Source of the DNA: Coptodactyla brooksi
Taxonomy: Eukaryota > Arthropoda > Insecta > Coleoptera > Scarabaeidae
Direction: 5' to 3'
DNA: 33,300 bases
NCBI GenBank assembly: GCA_033557675.1
Contig: JAWQRM010000062.1
Location: 1-33,300 of the forward strand
Positions 19,280 to 29,349 of the stretch are shown piece by piece. How positions within the stretch are numbered: the stretch's first letter is position 1; every line of letters starts with the position of its first letter. A program made the position numbers and the translations under genes. A model generated the notes under the pieces. It worked only from the letters and a program-made list of their open reading frames with translations, had not been told where the DNA came from and ran no database searches.

Positions 19280-20135
19280 TAGCCAATTGTCTTTAATATG
19301 TCACCAAGAACATCTTGAGCTAGTCTAAGCTTCATTGGTATGGATGTTCTTTTTTTCCTAATTCTTGTACCAGTGGATTGGAATTGACAGTAGAATTCTC
19401 CTAGAACGATTTTGAGAGCTTTGCGATGAATTGACTTCTTGTTTTCACTTTTAGTTTATAATGAAGTTGGTCATTCGATGCGAAGTATGATGCATCTACT
19501 ACAGTGCAAGGATGTGTGCCTTGAAATACTTGTAGCTTCCTTAAATTTTATTTTGAAGTTGCTCCCAATGCTGGATAAGTGTAGGTTATAACATGTTACA
19601 GAAGTCTTTTGCACAGCAGTGAGGTACATTTAGGCCGTAGGAGAAAATTTCTATTAATTAAGGGATATAGTTCTGTGTTTCCGTAATGACTCCAATTTAG
19701 GCGCAATGCCTAGACAATCATTAGTATTTAGAAATATACATACAAAATGTATATACATTTCTAAATACTTGATGACGCCGATGAGTGGATTCCAACAATA
19801 TCTTTGCCGCTAAGTGTTAGACTTTAATGATTTCTAGTTCGCTTGAACATGATCTCCCATGCACATTTTTCTGAATTATGTGACATCTTTTGGTTCATTG
19901 GACTAGGATGTTGTGCGCCGCGCTTAACTGTGATATGGCAGTGTTCAGGTTCTCATGTTGCCTAAGTGATGCTGTGTCATCTGCAAATAGGGCAAATATT
20001 TTAATCGTTCTTAGGAGAAACACCCGATGGATATAAATAATGAAAAATGTAGGACCTAGAACATTTCCCTGGGGAATTCCTGCATTTTAACATTCTCCTT
20101 TAATTTTATTATCCTTCATTATTTGTTTCCAAGAT
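19280..20135 (-). pseudogene. jockey-like LINE reverse transcriptase, C-terminal half
   Basis: The minus strand, across several frames, reads AGIPQGNVLGP (RT motif B-like box), then FALFADDTAS (the catalytic F/YADD box) and NLNTAISQLSAAHNIL. Further on come SLTLSGKDIVG, LYPLINRNFLLRPKCTSLL, TYTYPALGA and NLRKLQVFQG, the order seen in jockey/CR1-type RTs after the palm. The last block, SIPMKLRLAQDVLGDILKTI, ends at a stop at 19280. The N-terminal RT motifs and the endonuclease are absent. Multiple stops, frameshifts and a 20-bp inverted duplication (19724-19768) break the gene. Confidence 0.8.
19724..19768. repeat. 20-bp inverted duplication inside the RT remnant
   Basis: 19724-19743 and 19749-19768 are reverse complements with two mismatches and a 5-nt spacer. 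They lie where the RT should be continuous between the SGK and LYPLINRN blocks. Confidence 0.85.
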
Positions 20136-20227
20136 TTTGTGGTTTTGTTTGCTGGTGCGTGGAGTATAATATTGCCAAATAATTTTTACAAGAGATTATT
20201 ATTAAATTTTTTAAACAAGATTGTTAT

Positions 20228-20260
20228 GTATACAACCCTCGGGGCATTATGACCCAAAAC
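20228..20260 (+). mobile_element. possible piggyBac 5' terminal region
   Basis: ccctcggggcattatgaccc (20236-20255), about 260 bp upstream of the transposase ATG, begins with CCC as piggyBac-type ends do. No clean TTAA duplication adjoins it and I found no matching inverted end downstream. Weak. Confidence 0.25.
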
Positions 20261-20498
20261 TACTTAGATTTTTTTGACTTTATGTAATTTTATTTTAATC
20301 TTATTTATATGAATACTGTAAGTGTATTATAACTATATAGCAACCAACAAGATTCTGCATTCACACTGGTCTAATATGCAAGTCTGTACATGTCTGGGCA
20401 AGTCGGTGCGTGCATACTAATATATCATACCAATAGGAAAGCCGGCGGCGCACTTCAGTTTCTTTATATACAGTGTTGATTAAACATCATCATAAATA

Positions 20499-22080
20499 AT
20501 GGCGAGACGATTTCTATGTAATGAAGAAATAACAGAGGTAGATGTAGGTGCATCCGACGATCAAGGTACTTCTGAGGTTGAAAATCACACCAGCGATGGT
20601 GCCGAATATGAGAAATCCAAAACAGACTATGACTCTTCGAATAATTAAGCAGTGAAAACAAATACTGTGGCTCCTGTGCAGTTAGTACGATCAAAAGACA
20701 AAGTTATATCTTGGATGTTAGAACCTTTCCCTCAAAGTGAACGAGCATCTAGTCAAAATATTATAAAAATTATTCCTGATCCTACTAGGTATGCAAAATC
20801 CGGAATGAAGGATATTCTATCTGCCTTTCAAGCTATCGTGAACTTAAAAATATTGTACTGAAAATGAGCAACATTGGAGGTCGGAGAGTATATGGATGCG
20901 ATCGGGAACTTCTGGCCAATATTACAATATTAGCCAGAAGGAGTTTACAAATACAGGAGTTTATAAATCACACGACGAATCAGCAAAAAGTTTATGGGAT
21001 GTCGAAATCGGTAGTCCTATTTTTCGTGCAACGATGTCGTTGAAAGTCTTTTTTATCGAATATCACGTGTATTATGTTTTGACGATAAGATCGATCGTCA
21101 ACAAAGGAGAGCAAGTCACAAATTAACCCCTACAAGAGAGCTTTGAGAAAAGTGGATAGAAATGGTGCCGCAATTGTACAATGTAGGTGATAATGTTACT
21201 GTTGACGAACAACTTGTTGGCTTCAGAGGAGCGCTGTCCTTTCAACCAGTGTATTTCCAGCAAACCAGCAAAATTTGGCATCAAAATATGAACTTTATTT
21301 GTGATAGTGGTAGTTCATACGCCACGAAAGCTCAAGTTTCTACGGGAAAATGTTCCGGTGAAGCACCAGAAAAAAATCAAGGGATGCGAGCAGTTTTAGA
21401 CCTAACACATGAATTCGGGGGGAAAATGTTACATACGATAATTCTTTGACGTCCAAAAAATTAGGTGAGATGCTCCTCAAAAGAAAACTTACAATGTTGG
21501 GAATGGTTAGAACAAATAAACCAGAATTTCCCGTGACTACAATAAGTAAAGAAGGACATAGTTTTACTTTTTATTCTGCCACAGAAACACAATTGTGTTA
21601 TATGTGCCTAAAAAATAAAAATGTTATTCTTGATCAGCAGGGACGACAAGAAGCCAAAGATGATACTAGATTATAACTATCATATGTGTGGTTGATACGG
21701 TAGATCAAAGTATCGCAGCATATACTTGCGAAAGAAAAACCTAAAGATGTTAGTGCTTACAATGCATTTGTGTTATGGAGAGAAATAAATCCAATTGGAA
21801 TAATAACGTTCTGTAGAAAAGAAAAGTATTTCTGGAAGAATTGGGCAATCTAATGGTAACTCCCTATATGATATCAAGAGAACATAAACCTCGTACTCAA
21901 CAAGCTACTGCATGGAATAAAGAAAATTCAAGACCACCGTGACGAAGTAGTAGTGCCATCTATATTTGGTGCAATCAGTAGTAATAAAAGAGCACGATGT
22001 GATGTGTCCATCAAAATGTGACAATGAAACAAGTATAACATGTTGTAAGTGTAAGAAGTATTTGTGTAAGGTTCATGTAC
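20499..22080 (+). pseudogene. piggyBac-like transposase, copy 1 (near full length, broken)
   Basis: The ATG at 20499 opens MARRFLCNEEITEVDV and an acidic N-terminus (stop at 20646), then RSKDKVISWMLEPF. Later blocks: TGVYKSHDESAKSLWD, SPIFRATMSLK, LYNVGDNVTVDEQLVGFRG (first catalytic Asp in VDEQLV), GEAPEKNQGMRAVLDLT, then after a shift in a six-G run NVTYDNSLTSKKLGEML (second Asp), LLKRKLTMLGMVRTNKPEF, KNKNVIL, VVDTVDQSIAAYTCERKT (third Asp in VDTVDQ), and VSAYNAFVLWREINP. The RRWP block after ERKT is missing. The tail keeps the Cys-rich finger CPSKCDNE...CCKCKKYLCKVH (21990-22080). All three catalytic Asps survive, but at least five frame changes or stops inactivate it. Confidence 0.9.
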
Positions 22081-22189
22081 ATCGGAATAATTGGATGTAC
22101 ATCGGAACTTATTTGATATTTTCTCTTGCTTTTAGATTTAGTGTTTGTAATAATTTTTATCACAGTACATTTTACTTTTGTTGGTAATG

Positions 22190-22280
22190 ATATTGCTTTT
22201 CATCGTTGTTTGCTTTTATGTGCTGTAATAAAATCACAATATCATCACAAAAAGAACGACTTCCAAATATTATGTTACTT
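22190..22280. other. 3' flank of piggyBac copy 1
   Basis: AT-rich, with aataaaa near 22227 that could be the element's polyadenylation signal. No terminal repeat recognised. Confidence 0.35.
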
Positions 22281-22281
22281 C

Positions 22282-22310
22282 AAGTAAATATGTACTTTAC
22301 ATATTTACTT
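22282..22310. repeat. perfect 12-bp hairpin
   Basis: aagtaaatatgt (22282-22293) and acatatttactt (22299-22310) are exact reverse complements around a 5-nt loop. Confidence 0.9.
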
Positions 22311-22351
22311 AATATGTACAGATTTTAATGAAGCTGTAAATATGCTTCTGA

Positions 22352-22378
22352 AGGCAGCTTCTTTTAATGAAGCTGCCT
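22352..22378. repeat. perfect 10-bp hairpin with flanking direct repeat
   Basis: aggcagcttc (22352-22361) pairs with gaagctgcct (22369-22378). ttttaatgaagctg at 22323 recurs at 22362, so the hairpin arose together with, or overlaps, a short direct duplication. Confidence 0.85.
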
Positions 22379-22415
22379 AGGAGATAACTCTTAGAGTATA
22401 GGTCTTGGAGATCTA

Positions 22416-22500
22416 CACTGGTTGACCAAAATATTACTCTAGAGACACCTCTAATACACTGTCAAATAAGAGCTGTTTCTAATTTTTTGGTCACTAAGTG
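22416..22500. mobile_element. 85-bp Tc1-type MITE with TA flanks
   Basis: cactggttgaccaaaatatt (22416-22435) and the reverse complement of 22481-22500 (cacttagtgaccaaaaaatt) match at 16 of 20 positions. The pair is flanked on both sides by the dinucleotide TA (22414-22415, 22501-22502), the Tc1/mariner target-site duplication. There is no coding capacity. The ends resemble Tc1 terminal repeats (CAGTGGTTGACCAAAA type). Confidence 0.65.
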
Positions 22501-22599
22501 TATAAATGTCAGTGTCAGTCCTTCACCTGTTCTCTTCTCTATCAGGTTTCTCAGTATGTAAATTTTATCTATAGTTTGTCTTCTACTTCTCTTTATACA

Positions 22600-24027
22600 G
22601 CTTTACTGCCCATATCGGGCCGTGCCTGCTCCAGTTTCCATCTCCATTATTCCCTGTAAGCCACCGCTCTCCTCCATCCAGGAACTCCAATTCAATTATT
22701 TGCATCGTCCCTAGCGGCATGCTCCCATCGCTTCCTTAGTTTTTTGGTCTTTTACCATTTATTTTGCTTTACAGAACCTTTCTTGGTAGTCTGCTTTCCT
22801 GTATTCTGATTACATTACCTTTTTCTCAAAGATATTGATTTTGTTTGCTGTTTTCTCCATCAACGTCCACGTTTCGCAGTCGTAGCTTATTATTGGCCTT
22901 ACGATAGTTTTATATATTCTCTATCTTGTATTCCGACGAATGTTATTTAATTGTAGTATGTGAGATAGTGCAAAATATGCTTTGTTTGCCACTGTTATGC
23001 ATCTTTGGATTTCCATGTCTTCCATTCCCTCCCTGTGTATGACTACCCTCAGATAAGTGAAGTGTTGCACCTGTTGTAGTTCATCCTCCGTAATTACATA
23101 CTGAACTCTCTTTGCCCTCGTTTGTGTTAATGTTTTGGTTTTCTGGGTGTTCACTTCAAGTCCTATGGTCTTAGCCTGGTTCCTTAGAAGTGGGTAAGCT
23201 TCCTCTAGCTGGGTCGTTTTATTGGTCAGAGTGTTTAATCTTCCCATAGCCGTTCGTTTTACTACATACTGTAGGAAAGGGTTGAATAGTGTGGAAGCCA
23301 GTCCATCACCTTGTTTTAAACGCTGCGTTATTTTGAACTTATCCGTTAGTAGACTCTGTATGCTTCCGAATGCCTTCCAGATGTTCATGGTGGCTTTTAC
23401 AAGCTTTACCAGTTACGTTGGTATTTTAAATTCTAACTTTATTTCGTAGAGATTGTTTTGATCCATTGAGTCGTAAGCTTGTTTGAAATCTACAAATATA
23501 TTATGTACGTCGGTGTGAAATTTCGTTTGCAAAAGCAAGTGGTCTGATCCACGTCTAAAATACTGTTAGCTGCTCGCTTGTCTATCACTACGTAAATTAT
23601 CTGGTTGACAGTGGTTCCGTCCAGCGAAATTCACGTTACCTTATAGATGTCACGGTGTGGAAAGCATGTCGAGCTTATGACTAGCATATTACTACTAGCA
23701 GCGATGTTAATCAGAAAGTCCCCATTTTCGTTTGTGTTATTATATAGTGAGTGCCTTTTTATTACACCCATATAGTGCTGTTCCCTTCCGATTTTAGCAT
23801 TCAGATCTCCCACTATCATTTTTCTATTTTCACTTTCTCTAGTTGATCGTAGAAGGTTTCTTTTGTTTCTGGATCTTGTTCCTCCGTTGAGGCATACCGT
23901 CAACTTGTGAAACCGTGTGCGGAGCCTCAATGATTTCTCTGCTTTGCCTAAATGATGATGATGTTCCTCTTCCAGCCTTTCTTCTATTACCGCTATTACC
24001 GCTATTACCTTCTTGATTACAAGACAT
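22600..24027 (-). pseudogene. RTE-type LINE, internally deleted
   Basis: Minus strand. Endonuclease: ENRKMIVGDLNAKIG, NENGDFLINIAASSNMLV and STCFPHRDIYK (23930-23631), then, past a frame change, SDHLLLQTKFHTDV. This joins directly to RT motif A, HNIFVDFKQAYDSMDQNNLY, so the linker and early RT motifs are gone. The RT continues in one frame with a single stop: FKITQRLKQGDGLASTLFN, then TLTNKTTQLEEAYPLLRNQA, KTIGLEVNTQKTK, HFTYLRVVIHREGMEDMEIQ and ANKAYFALSHIL (to 22921). The catalytic YADD box, which should lie between TTQL and EEAY, is absent. Past 22921 come TIVRPIISYDCETWTLMEK, NIFEKKVM and VPGWRRAVAYRE in other frames. It belongs to the group often annotated as craniofacial development protein 2-like. 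Confidence 0.85.
23977..24010. repeat. 9-bp tandem repeat (ctattaccg)
   Basis: ctattaccg is repeated about three times in tandem at 23983-24008. It encodes the NSGNSGN run of the LINE N-terminal frame. Confidence 0.75.
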
Positions 24028-24029
24028 AA

Positions 24030-25490
24030 TTAACTATTTCCTTTACAAAATGTTCTAGTTATGGTTATTGTTATTAAGTAGTATAGACTGTTATAACTTT
24101 GTATTGCATTGTTTTTATTATTATTATATATTATATATGAAATTGTCTACTGTTGGGTAGTTATATGTCGCACGATTGGGACATGATATTTCATTTTATT
24201 CTCCCAAAATTAGACTGTGGGATTGTCTTATAGATCATTATGCACATAGATCATTATGCACACATTACATTTATCGACCTACAATAACGAAATTAAATTT
24301 TTCTAGATACTTGCTCCCCAAGTTACAAAGCTGTGAACAGTACGGAATGTATTTTTGCAGTGTTTGACAAAAAGCTATTCTGTGACACAGTCAATTTAAC
24401 TAAGTTACTAAATCCCGAAATCAATTTTAAACAAGTTATAAATGTACATTAAACGGATGTAGCATGTATTATAAAGCGTTGAATAATTTTTTCTTACATT
24501 CACAATAATTCTTACTAAAGGCATACCACGGTTAAACTTCTGTGGAGCCATGACGCAACAAGAATCACTAACGAATTGAATTATATAGTCTATGCCTTTG
24601 TTCAGTAGACTGTTCCGTCCCCTTAGACTAAATACACAAACTCAATAACTGGGGTAAATTATAACTTTAACTTTGTAAATTTAAGCTCCGACTAAAATCA
24701 TAATTAATTATAATTTACAGCTCGAACGCTAGCCTAAACAGCTCGAGAGCGTTGGCTGACAAACAAACAACAACTTCATCAAGGACTATTTCCTTTTTAT
24801 TTCTATATTTACTGAATAACTCTAATTTATATCACTCTAATCTATTTACTGAAAAGCGCTAAAACGCTAAACATATTTTTCTGGGTTTGGAACTTTTGCT
24901 TCCGCGGCAAAGTTGAAAAATTGTCACTACTTAATCAAAACTCCACTGGGAGCAACAAGAGACAAAAGGACATTTTGATATATGACGAAACACCATGCAT
25001 TATTCATAAAAATTCAAAATAATATACATATGTACATTTTAAAAGTAATCAATGGTATGAACACATACAGAGATTCACTACATAAATTGGAAATTAAAGG
25101 TATGTTCTTTTTCATCAAACAAAAGCTGGATTAAGTGAAGTGCTAACTGTGCGCTGATTGATTGGTATCCAGAACCTACTTATTTAAGCGCTTACATAGA
25201 TCTTTTCATAAACCAACCTTTGTCTCCATTAGTATGAAAACTGGAGTGTTGAAACGTAATACGCAGCTTAACGATAAAAGTTAGAATGCAAAATTATATA
25301 AACTTTGTTTTATTTTTGTGAACGAGGTGAATTTTGAAATAGATTCGTATATTATGCTAATTTGCACAAGCCCCAATAAAAGTGTACAGTAGGTCTTGAC
25401 TCGAACTCGACGTGATGAGACTGCGAATTTTCTCTTCGCCTATTGTAGATGAACGGAGAAGTTCGGGAAGAAGATGTTTCGATACGTCAA
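24030..25490. other. intergenic AT-rich sequence with short duplications
   Basis: No gene. tagatcattatgcaca at 24231-24246 is tandemly repeated exactly at 24247-24262. cagctcga-cgct occurs twice at 24719-24750. The block from tgttccgtcccc (24611) looked like an LTR start, but no matching end or primer-binding site was found. Confidence 0.45.
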
Positions 25491-25502
25491 GAGAAATGTC
25501 GT

Positions 25503-25525
25503 CCACAGGATGTACTGTCCTGTGG
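25503..25525. repeat. perfect 8-bp hairpin
   Basis: ccacagga - 7 nt - tcctgtgg. It lies within a minus frame (25357-25596) that I cannot assign. Confidence 0.75.
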
Positions 25526-25624
25526 AACATACACGAGAACCTAGATTGACATATATATATAAATTCTATAATAATATAAGCAACAATTTTCACCAAAGAG
25601 GTTATAGTAAGAATATTGGAGTGA

Positions 25625-25642
25625 ACTAGGTTAGGTTAGGTT
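25625..25642 (+). repeat. interstitial TTAGG tract
   Basis: ctaggttaggttaggttt holds two full TTAGG units plus partial ones, the arthropod telomere repeat. It directly abuts, and supplies the last codons and stop of, the minus-strand LINE frame. Confidence 0.7.
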
Positions 25643-26030
25643 TGTATGGTCTTTTCTGGCTCATACCTATATTATATCTCACCAATCCTCTCGGTAGAAA
25701 ACAGAATATAACTGGAGGTGATACTTTACCAAGGTCAGTTAGGTGAATGCATCCCAAGACCTCTAACCTAATTCTTCCTAGTGCTGAGCAGGCACATAAT
25801 ACGCGCTCTGTATCTTCTTCATCCTCCATGCAGAGACGGCAGTCTGCGTGTTCCGCGTATTTTTAATTGGTTGTGACCCGTGTACACACCTATAAAGATC
25901 ATTAGACAATTCCTGTCCAGATCCCATAGTCGTGTGGTCCTTGCATTGGGGGGGTAATTCTAACCCAGTGCCAGAGGATTCTCCCCTCAGTCTAGGTTGA
26001 GATTGCTGCTTTTGCTTGAGGAAAAGCATA
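25640..26030 (-). pseudogene. R1/jockey-type LINE ORF2 C-terminus
   Basis: Two minus frames. The upstream one covers GQELSNDLYRCVHGSQPIK and shifts at about 25860 into ADCRLCMEDEEDTERVLCAC, SALGRIRLEVLGCIHLTDLG (25829-25700). This matches the zinc-knuckle-like end of R1- and jockey-type ORF2 proteins (CRxCxEExETxEHilCxCpALxxxRxxxLG), with C-x2-C...C-x-C visible. RT and endonuclease are absent, so this is a 5'-truncated, frameshifted insertion whose 3' end reaches the TTAGG tract. Confidence 0.75.
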
Positions 26031-26044
26031 CACAGTAATAATAC

Positions 26045-26460
26045 ACAGTCTTTATTTAAAAACTGTGCACTTACTAATTATATAATTTTTGATATTTGGG
26101 GTGTTACTTTTCAGTAAATATTTATTGTCATTCTTCTTTAATAGCAAAAATAAAATATTCTCTTTTAAAAACTTATAAATAATAACTAGAACAATAAAAA
26201 AGTAAATATGGGTTTACTAGGCCCATTGCGACCGATGGCGTTCTACAAACACTTGTTCAGCCCGAAACGACGTTGTTGGGCTCAATACTGGGCTTTACAT
26301 AGTCATGCGTGCATACTACTACTACTCGTCCGTGTTTACGATTGTGACCTTATATGTGAAATATTGGCTGGACTTAATGCTAACCGTGTACCGACGTCAC
26401 ATACACCGAATAGTTCGATGAATTTAGCTGTATGGAGCGTTCTCAGTATATACGTATAAA
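26045..26460. other. GC-richer 5' flank of piggyBac copy 2
   Basis: From about 26208 the sequence is clearly less AT-rich than its surroundings. The plus frame 26208-26459 shows no family. It may be the 5' untranslated part of the piggyBac copy that follows. Confidence 0.35.
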
Positions 26461-26463
26461 CTG

Positions 26464-26590
26464 AGATCTGTTGTCTGCACGTCCTGTGACCCGATGTACA
26501 TCTCTATATGTCCAGCATTGTTTTTGGCGCGTTTTGTTGAATATCCGTACAAGCCCAGATCTTCTTTCTGCGCGTTCTGTAGCCCGCTAC
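26464..26590 (+). repeat. diverged 32-bp direct repeats, 93 bp apart
   Basis: agatct-n-ttgtctgcacgtcctgtgacccg at 26464 and agatct-n-tttctgcgcgttctgtagcccg at 26557 align over about 32 bp. They may be subterminal repeats of the piggyBac-like element. Confidence 0.55.
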
Positions 26591-26624
26591 TTGGCAACAC
26601 TGATAAGCGCAGCATATACAGTAT

Positions 26625-26649
26625 CGGGACCAGCTAACAACTGGTCCCG
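26625..26649. repeat. perfect 9-bp GC-rich hairpin
   Basis: cgggaccag (26625-26633) and ctggtcccg (26641-26649) flank a 7-nt loop. This is the most GC-rich stem in the window. Confidence 0.85.
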
Positions 26650-26799
26650 TTATTATTGTTCCGAATTCGCTGTTCGAACTCGAGAATACATGCCATGTTC
26701 AGACGGGTAGGTGCCCCTGAAGAATATCGACTAACTGAGAAATTTAATAATTTCTAAAAACATTTAGAAATTACGAAAACTCTATTGTAATACTACTTA

Positions 26800-27290
26800 T
26801 GCGATGGAGAGTTTTGTGTTTTTGAGGCTGCAGAAGCTATATGATAAAGTTGCGACGGTCAGTGAAATCGAAGAATCTGACGATGATTCCAATGCGGATC
26901 CGGATTTTGTGACGATTAGTTAACACGACACAGCAGGAAGATGTCAATGTCGAAGAATACGAGCAAAATATGGATGAAGATGAAAAAACTGTTGTTTGTG
27001 ATAGAAGCTCCTATTTTGTGGCTAATGATGGTAGCAAATAACGAAAGACAGTACTTATCCGAAATATTAGGACACGTAGTGAAAACAGTCACTTGCCAGG
27101 GGTTATAGGTAATGCGCGCCATGCACTATCAGTTCAATGCTGGATGTTTATGTTTGGGAAATGCGTAGAAATTGTAGTGGAAATAACAAATCTATACCTA
27201 GAAAAAATTTCTGTTAGATACCAAGATAAAACACGGAAGGCTCCATTTTTTTGTAAATTTTTAAAGGTTGGTTGTGTATGGACCACATAA
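26800..27290 (+). pseudogene. piggyBac-like transposase, copy 2 (N-terminal part)
   Basis: An acidic N-terminus (VSEIEESDDDSNADPDFVT) continues after a stop and shift into NVEEYEQNMDEDEKTVV, SSYFVANDGSK, RNIRTRSENSHLPGVIGNAR and VEIVVEITNLYLEKI. This is the conserved order of the piggyBac N-terminal region (acidic leader, F.s.DGtkW, R.R..NI...PG..G.A, eeIv..TN.Yi). Similarity stops near 27270, before any catalytic Asp. It differs in sequence from copies 1 and 3, so it is a separate family. Confidence 0.75.
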
Positions 27291-27609
27291 CATTTTGTTG
27301 CAGAGACTGTTTCGAAGAAATGGCTGCCAAAGATTAAGTTTCCGTAAATTATTAAAGATCTTTTCGTTAGCATTTTATATATTTTATTATTTTTTCATAT
27401 ATATTTCGACAAAACAATGTATCTTCATTTATTTAGGGCTTATCCCAGAATTTTGAAAAAATACATAAAAATTATGTCCATAGTCATAGATTATGTTGAC
27501 GATAGTTCATAGTGAATGTATTAACATAAAGCAATCGCACGAAAGAAAACGTACGACACAACTGGTAAATTTAATTGTGGTCTTCGCGGACTCCGCCTAA
27601 CCGAATGTG

Positions 27610-27643
27610 TAACTGGAAGAGCACCCAATGGACGAAGGGTTAA
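27610..27643 (+). mobile_element. possible piggyBac 3' end at TTAA
   Basis: gcacccaatggacgaaggg (27621-27639) ends in GGG followed by TTAA (27640-27643), the arrangement of a piggyBac right end next to its target site. I found no matching TTAA-CCC left end, so the assignment is tentative. Confidence 0.3.
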
Positions 27644-27683
27644 TAATTAATTGTGAAACTTTAAAGTCACTTATTAAATGCTT

Positions 27684-27719
27684 AGAGAGAGAGATAGAGA
27701 GAGAAAGAGAGAGAGAGAC
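27684..27719. repeat. (GA)n microsatellite
   Basis: An almost pure GA tract with a few interruptions. Confidence 0.95.
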
Positions 27720-28560
27720 TAACTAAAAGCTTTATCCCTCACTTTCTGGTTCAGAGAAATAAAAAATTAAGCAGTCAGTTTTATTCGGGAATTTGCTCTC
27801 GTGCTATTTTCATGTGTAACAATGCAGAATTTTGCATCTGTAATTGGTATAATTTGTACCGGTGTTGGTCCCCATATAATTGACTACCTTTATAAATTTT
27901 GCTAATGCCATTTGGGTCGTTGATAGGTAGAAACCATTACTTGCTTATACATTGTATAACAATGTATAAGTAATGTGATACATTGCTTGATGTATTACAA
28001 TATACGCGATTTTAAAGCTTAAAGATTATTAAGCGATTTTAAACTAAATAGTCAGTTAGTACGTAAAATCTGCCAAGAAAACTGTAGCAAATGCCCCAAA
28101 CAAGTTTCTCATTTCGGTACAAATTTTGGTGAATTATGGCTAAGAAAAAAATGGTTTTGAGTTTAAAACTAAGTTTTGTTTTATTAATACTGTTTAATAA
28201 AACAATATCTTACCTTTGTGCAAGAACCTTATATGTTTTCAAAGTATGCAGGTTGATTGCTTATTTCAAACTTAAGAGAATTCAAAATAGATATGTATAC
28301 ATTAAATTTGCAAATAGGTATAATGTGTTATACACCATTTGATATAATTTTGATATACTTTTGACATAAAACTACTGCACAAGTATATGTAAACATTTTG
28401 TTTACCTATTATTACCTATTATTTAAGTTAAAAGAGTAAAATACTTTAATAATTAAGTAAAGGTGAATCAGTAATATCACTAACACAAAAGTGCGGAGTT
28501 GCAAAGTTCATCTTATGTGAAATAAAGGAAAATACGTCAAATCCTTAGAAAGAGTTACTC
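27720..28560. other. AT-rich sequence; weak Tigger N-terminal candidate
   Basis: The frame from 28136 begins MAKKKMVLSLK, which recalls the start of pogo/Tigger transposases. Similarity does not continue, so I do not call it. A hairpin lies at 27944-27970. Confidence 0.3.
27944..27970. repeat. perfect 12-bp hairpin, 3-nt loop
   Basis: cttatacattgt - ata - acaatgtataag. A further imperfect extension (attactt) flanks both sides. Confidence 0.9.
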
Positions 28561-28564
28561 AAAT

Positions 28565-28915
28565 TTTGCTGGCTCGGTGAACCTAAAAGTTCTAAACATT
28601 TCTATGTATGCGAAAACGGAGAGAGAATTGTATAAAACGTTTTTAAAATTAAGAGAAAGTAAAGTGTCTGTCAGTGGATTGATGTTACAGAGACAAGCAA
28701 AAATTCTACAAAAAAGAACTTCCTCATTTGTCAGCAATTATAAGCTGATCCCTTTGGTAACAGGAAAAACCAAGAATCCAAGATCATCTCGTAATTTCGA
28801 CCATCCTATCCACTACAAAAGTTCTATGACATGGTGGATAGCAATTAAAGTTTTAAAAACACATTTTAGGATATGTTTGTTCCAGAGGTATGGATGTTGC
28901 ATGATTTTTAGTTGA
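28565..28915 (+). pseudogene. Tigger/pogo-like transposase, internally deleted
   Basis: A single 112-codon plus frame fuses two separated parts of a Tigger/jerky transposase. Residues 11-50 (KTERELYKTFLKLRESKVSV, SGLMLQRQAKILQKR) match the CENP-B/Tc5-type second helix-turn-helix. Residues 57-95 (LIPLVTGKTKNPRSS, FDHPIHYKSSMTWW) match the DDE-domain block usually reading PLvIGKsKNPR.f....P..Y....AWM. The intervening region, with the first catalytic Asp, is missing. A one-base shift near 28868 would continue DMFVPEVW, where the domain reads HFVPEV. The later catalytic residues are not found downstream. Confidence 0.7.
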
Positions 28916-28919
28916 ATTC

Positions 28920-29310
28920 ATATTAACTGTATAGTACGTATGTTATAGGTAACAAAATTCTTACAGTCGTAACCTACTTATGCATCAAGTGAAGAATTAA
29001 ATAGTGATGATAGTCCGACAATCATGTTGCACTAAATGTGACGTCACTAATGCATCGGACGAGTCAGAATCCTGTATAAGAATAACAGAATACTGTAAGA
29101 ATAACAAAGTTGTTCTATCGAAAAAATATGTTAATGAAATTGCTAGCAAGAGATGACGATATTAGTACTTCATTACAAGCACACAAGAATAGTGTAAATA
29201 GTTTAAATACTGTCGCGTTCTATTTCTAGGAAGCCACTCTCCACATGCACCATTTACATAATTTTCTTTAGGACTACGCTGTATCACCTAGCATATATTA
29301 TTTTTCTTAT
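28920..29310. other. intergenic sequence
   Basis: No gene recognised. ASSEELNSDDSPTIM in one plus frame (about 28980-29030) is acidic, like transposase leader sequences, but too short to call. Confidence 0.35.
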
Positions 29311-29345
29311 ATAGTTAGTCCAAAAAGTATTCGTCTACCTGCTAA
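29311..29345 (+). mobile_element. Tc1-type terminal inverted repeat
   Basis: tagttagtccaaaaagtatt followed by cgtctacc resembles the outer end of insect Tc1 elements (CAGTTAGTCCAAAAAGTATTCGTAC type), with TA just before it. The same-strand Tc1 transposase begins about 2 kb downstream, with piggyBac copy 3 in between. No matching right end was found beyond 32330. Confidence 0.45.
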
Positions 29346-29349
29346 AATT

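Noticed and set aside
24611..24790. LTR-like block starting tgttccgtcccc
   Set aside because: No matching inverted end, no primer-binding site, no second copy and no target duplication.
25357..25596. Minus frame with SLITSSSSQDLLY as a protein
   Set aside because: No known motif; part of it encodes a hairpin. Left unassigned.
28136..28342. N-terminus of the Tigger element (MAKKKMVLSLK)
   Set aside because: Similarity is limited to about 11 residues and does not continue into a helix-turn-helix.
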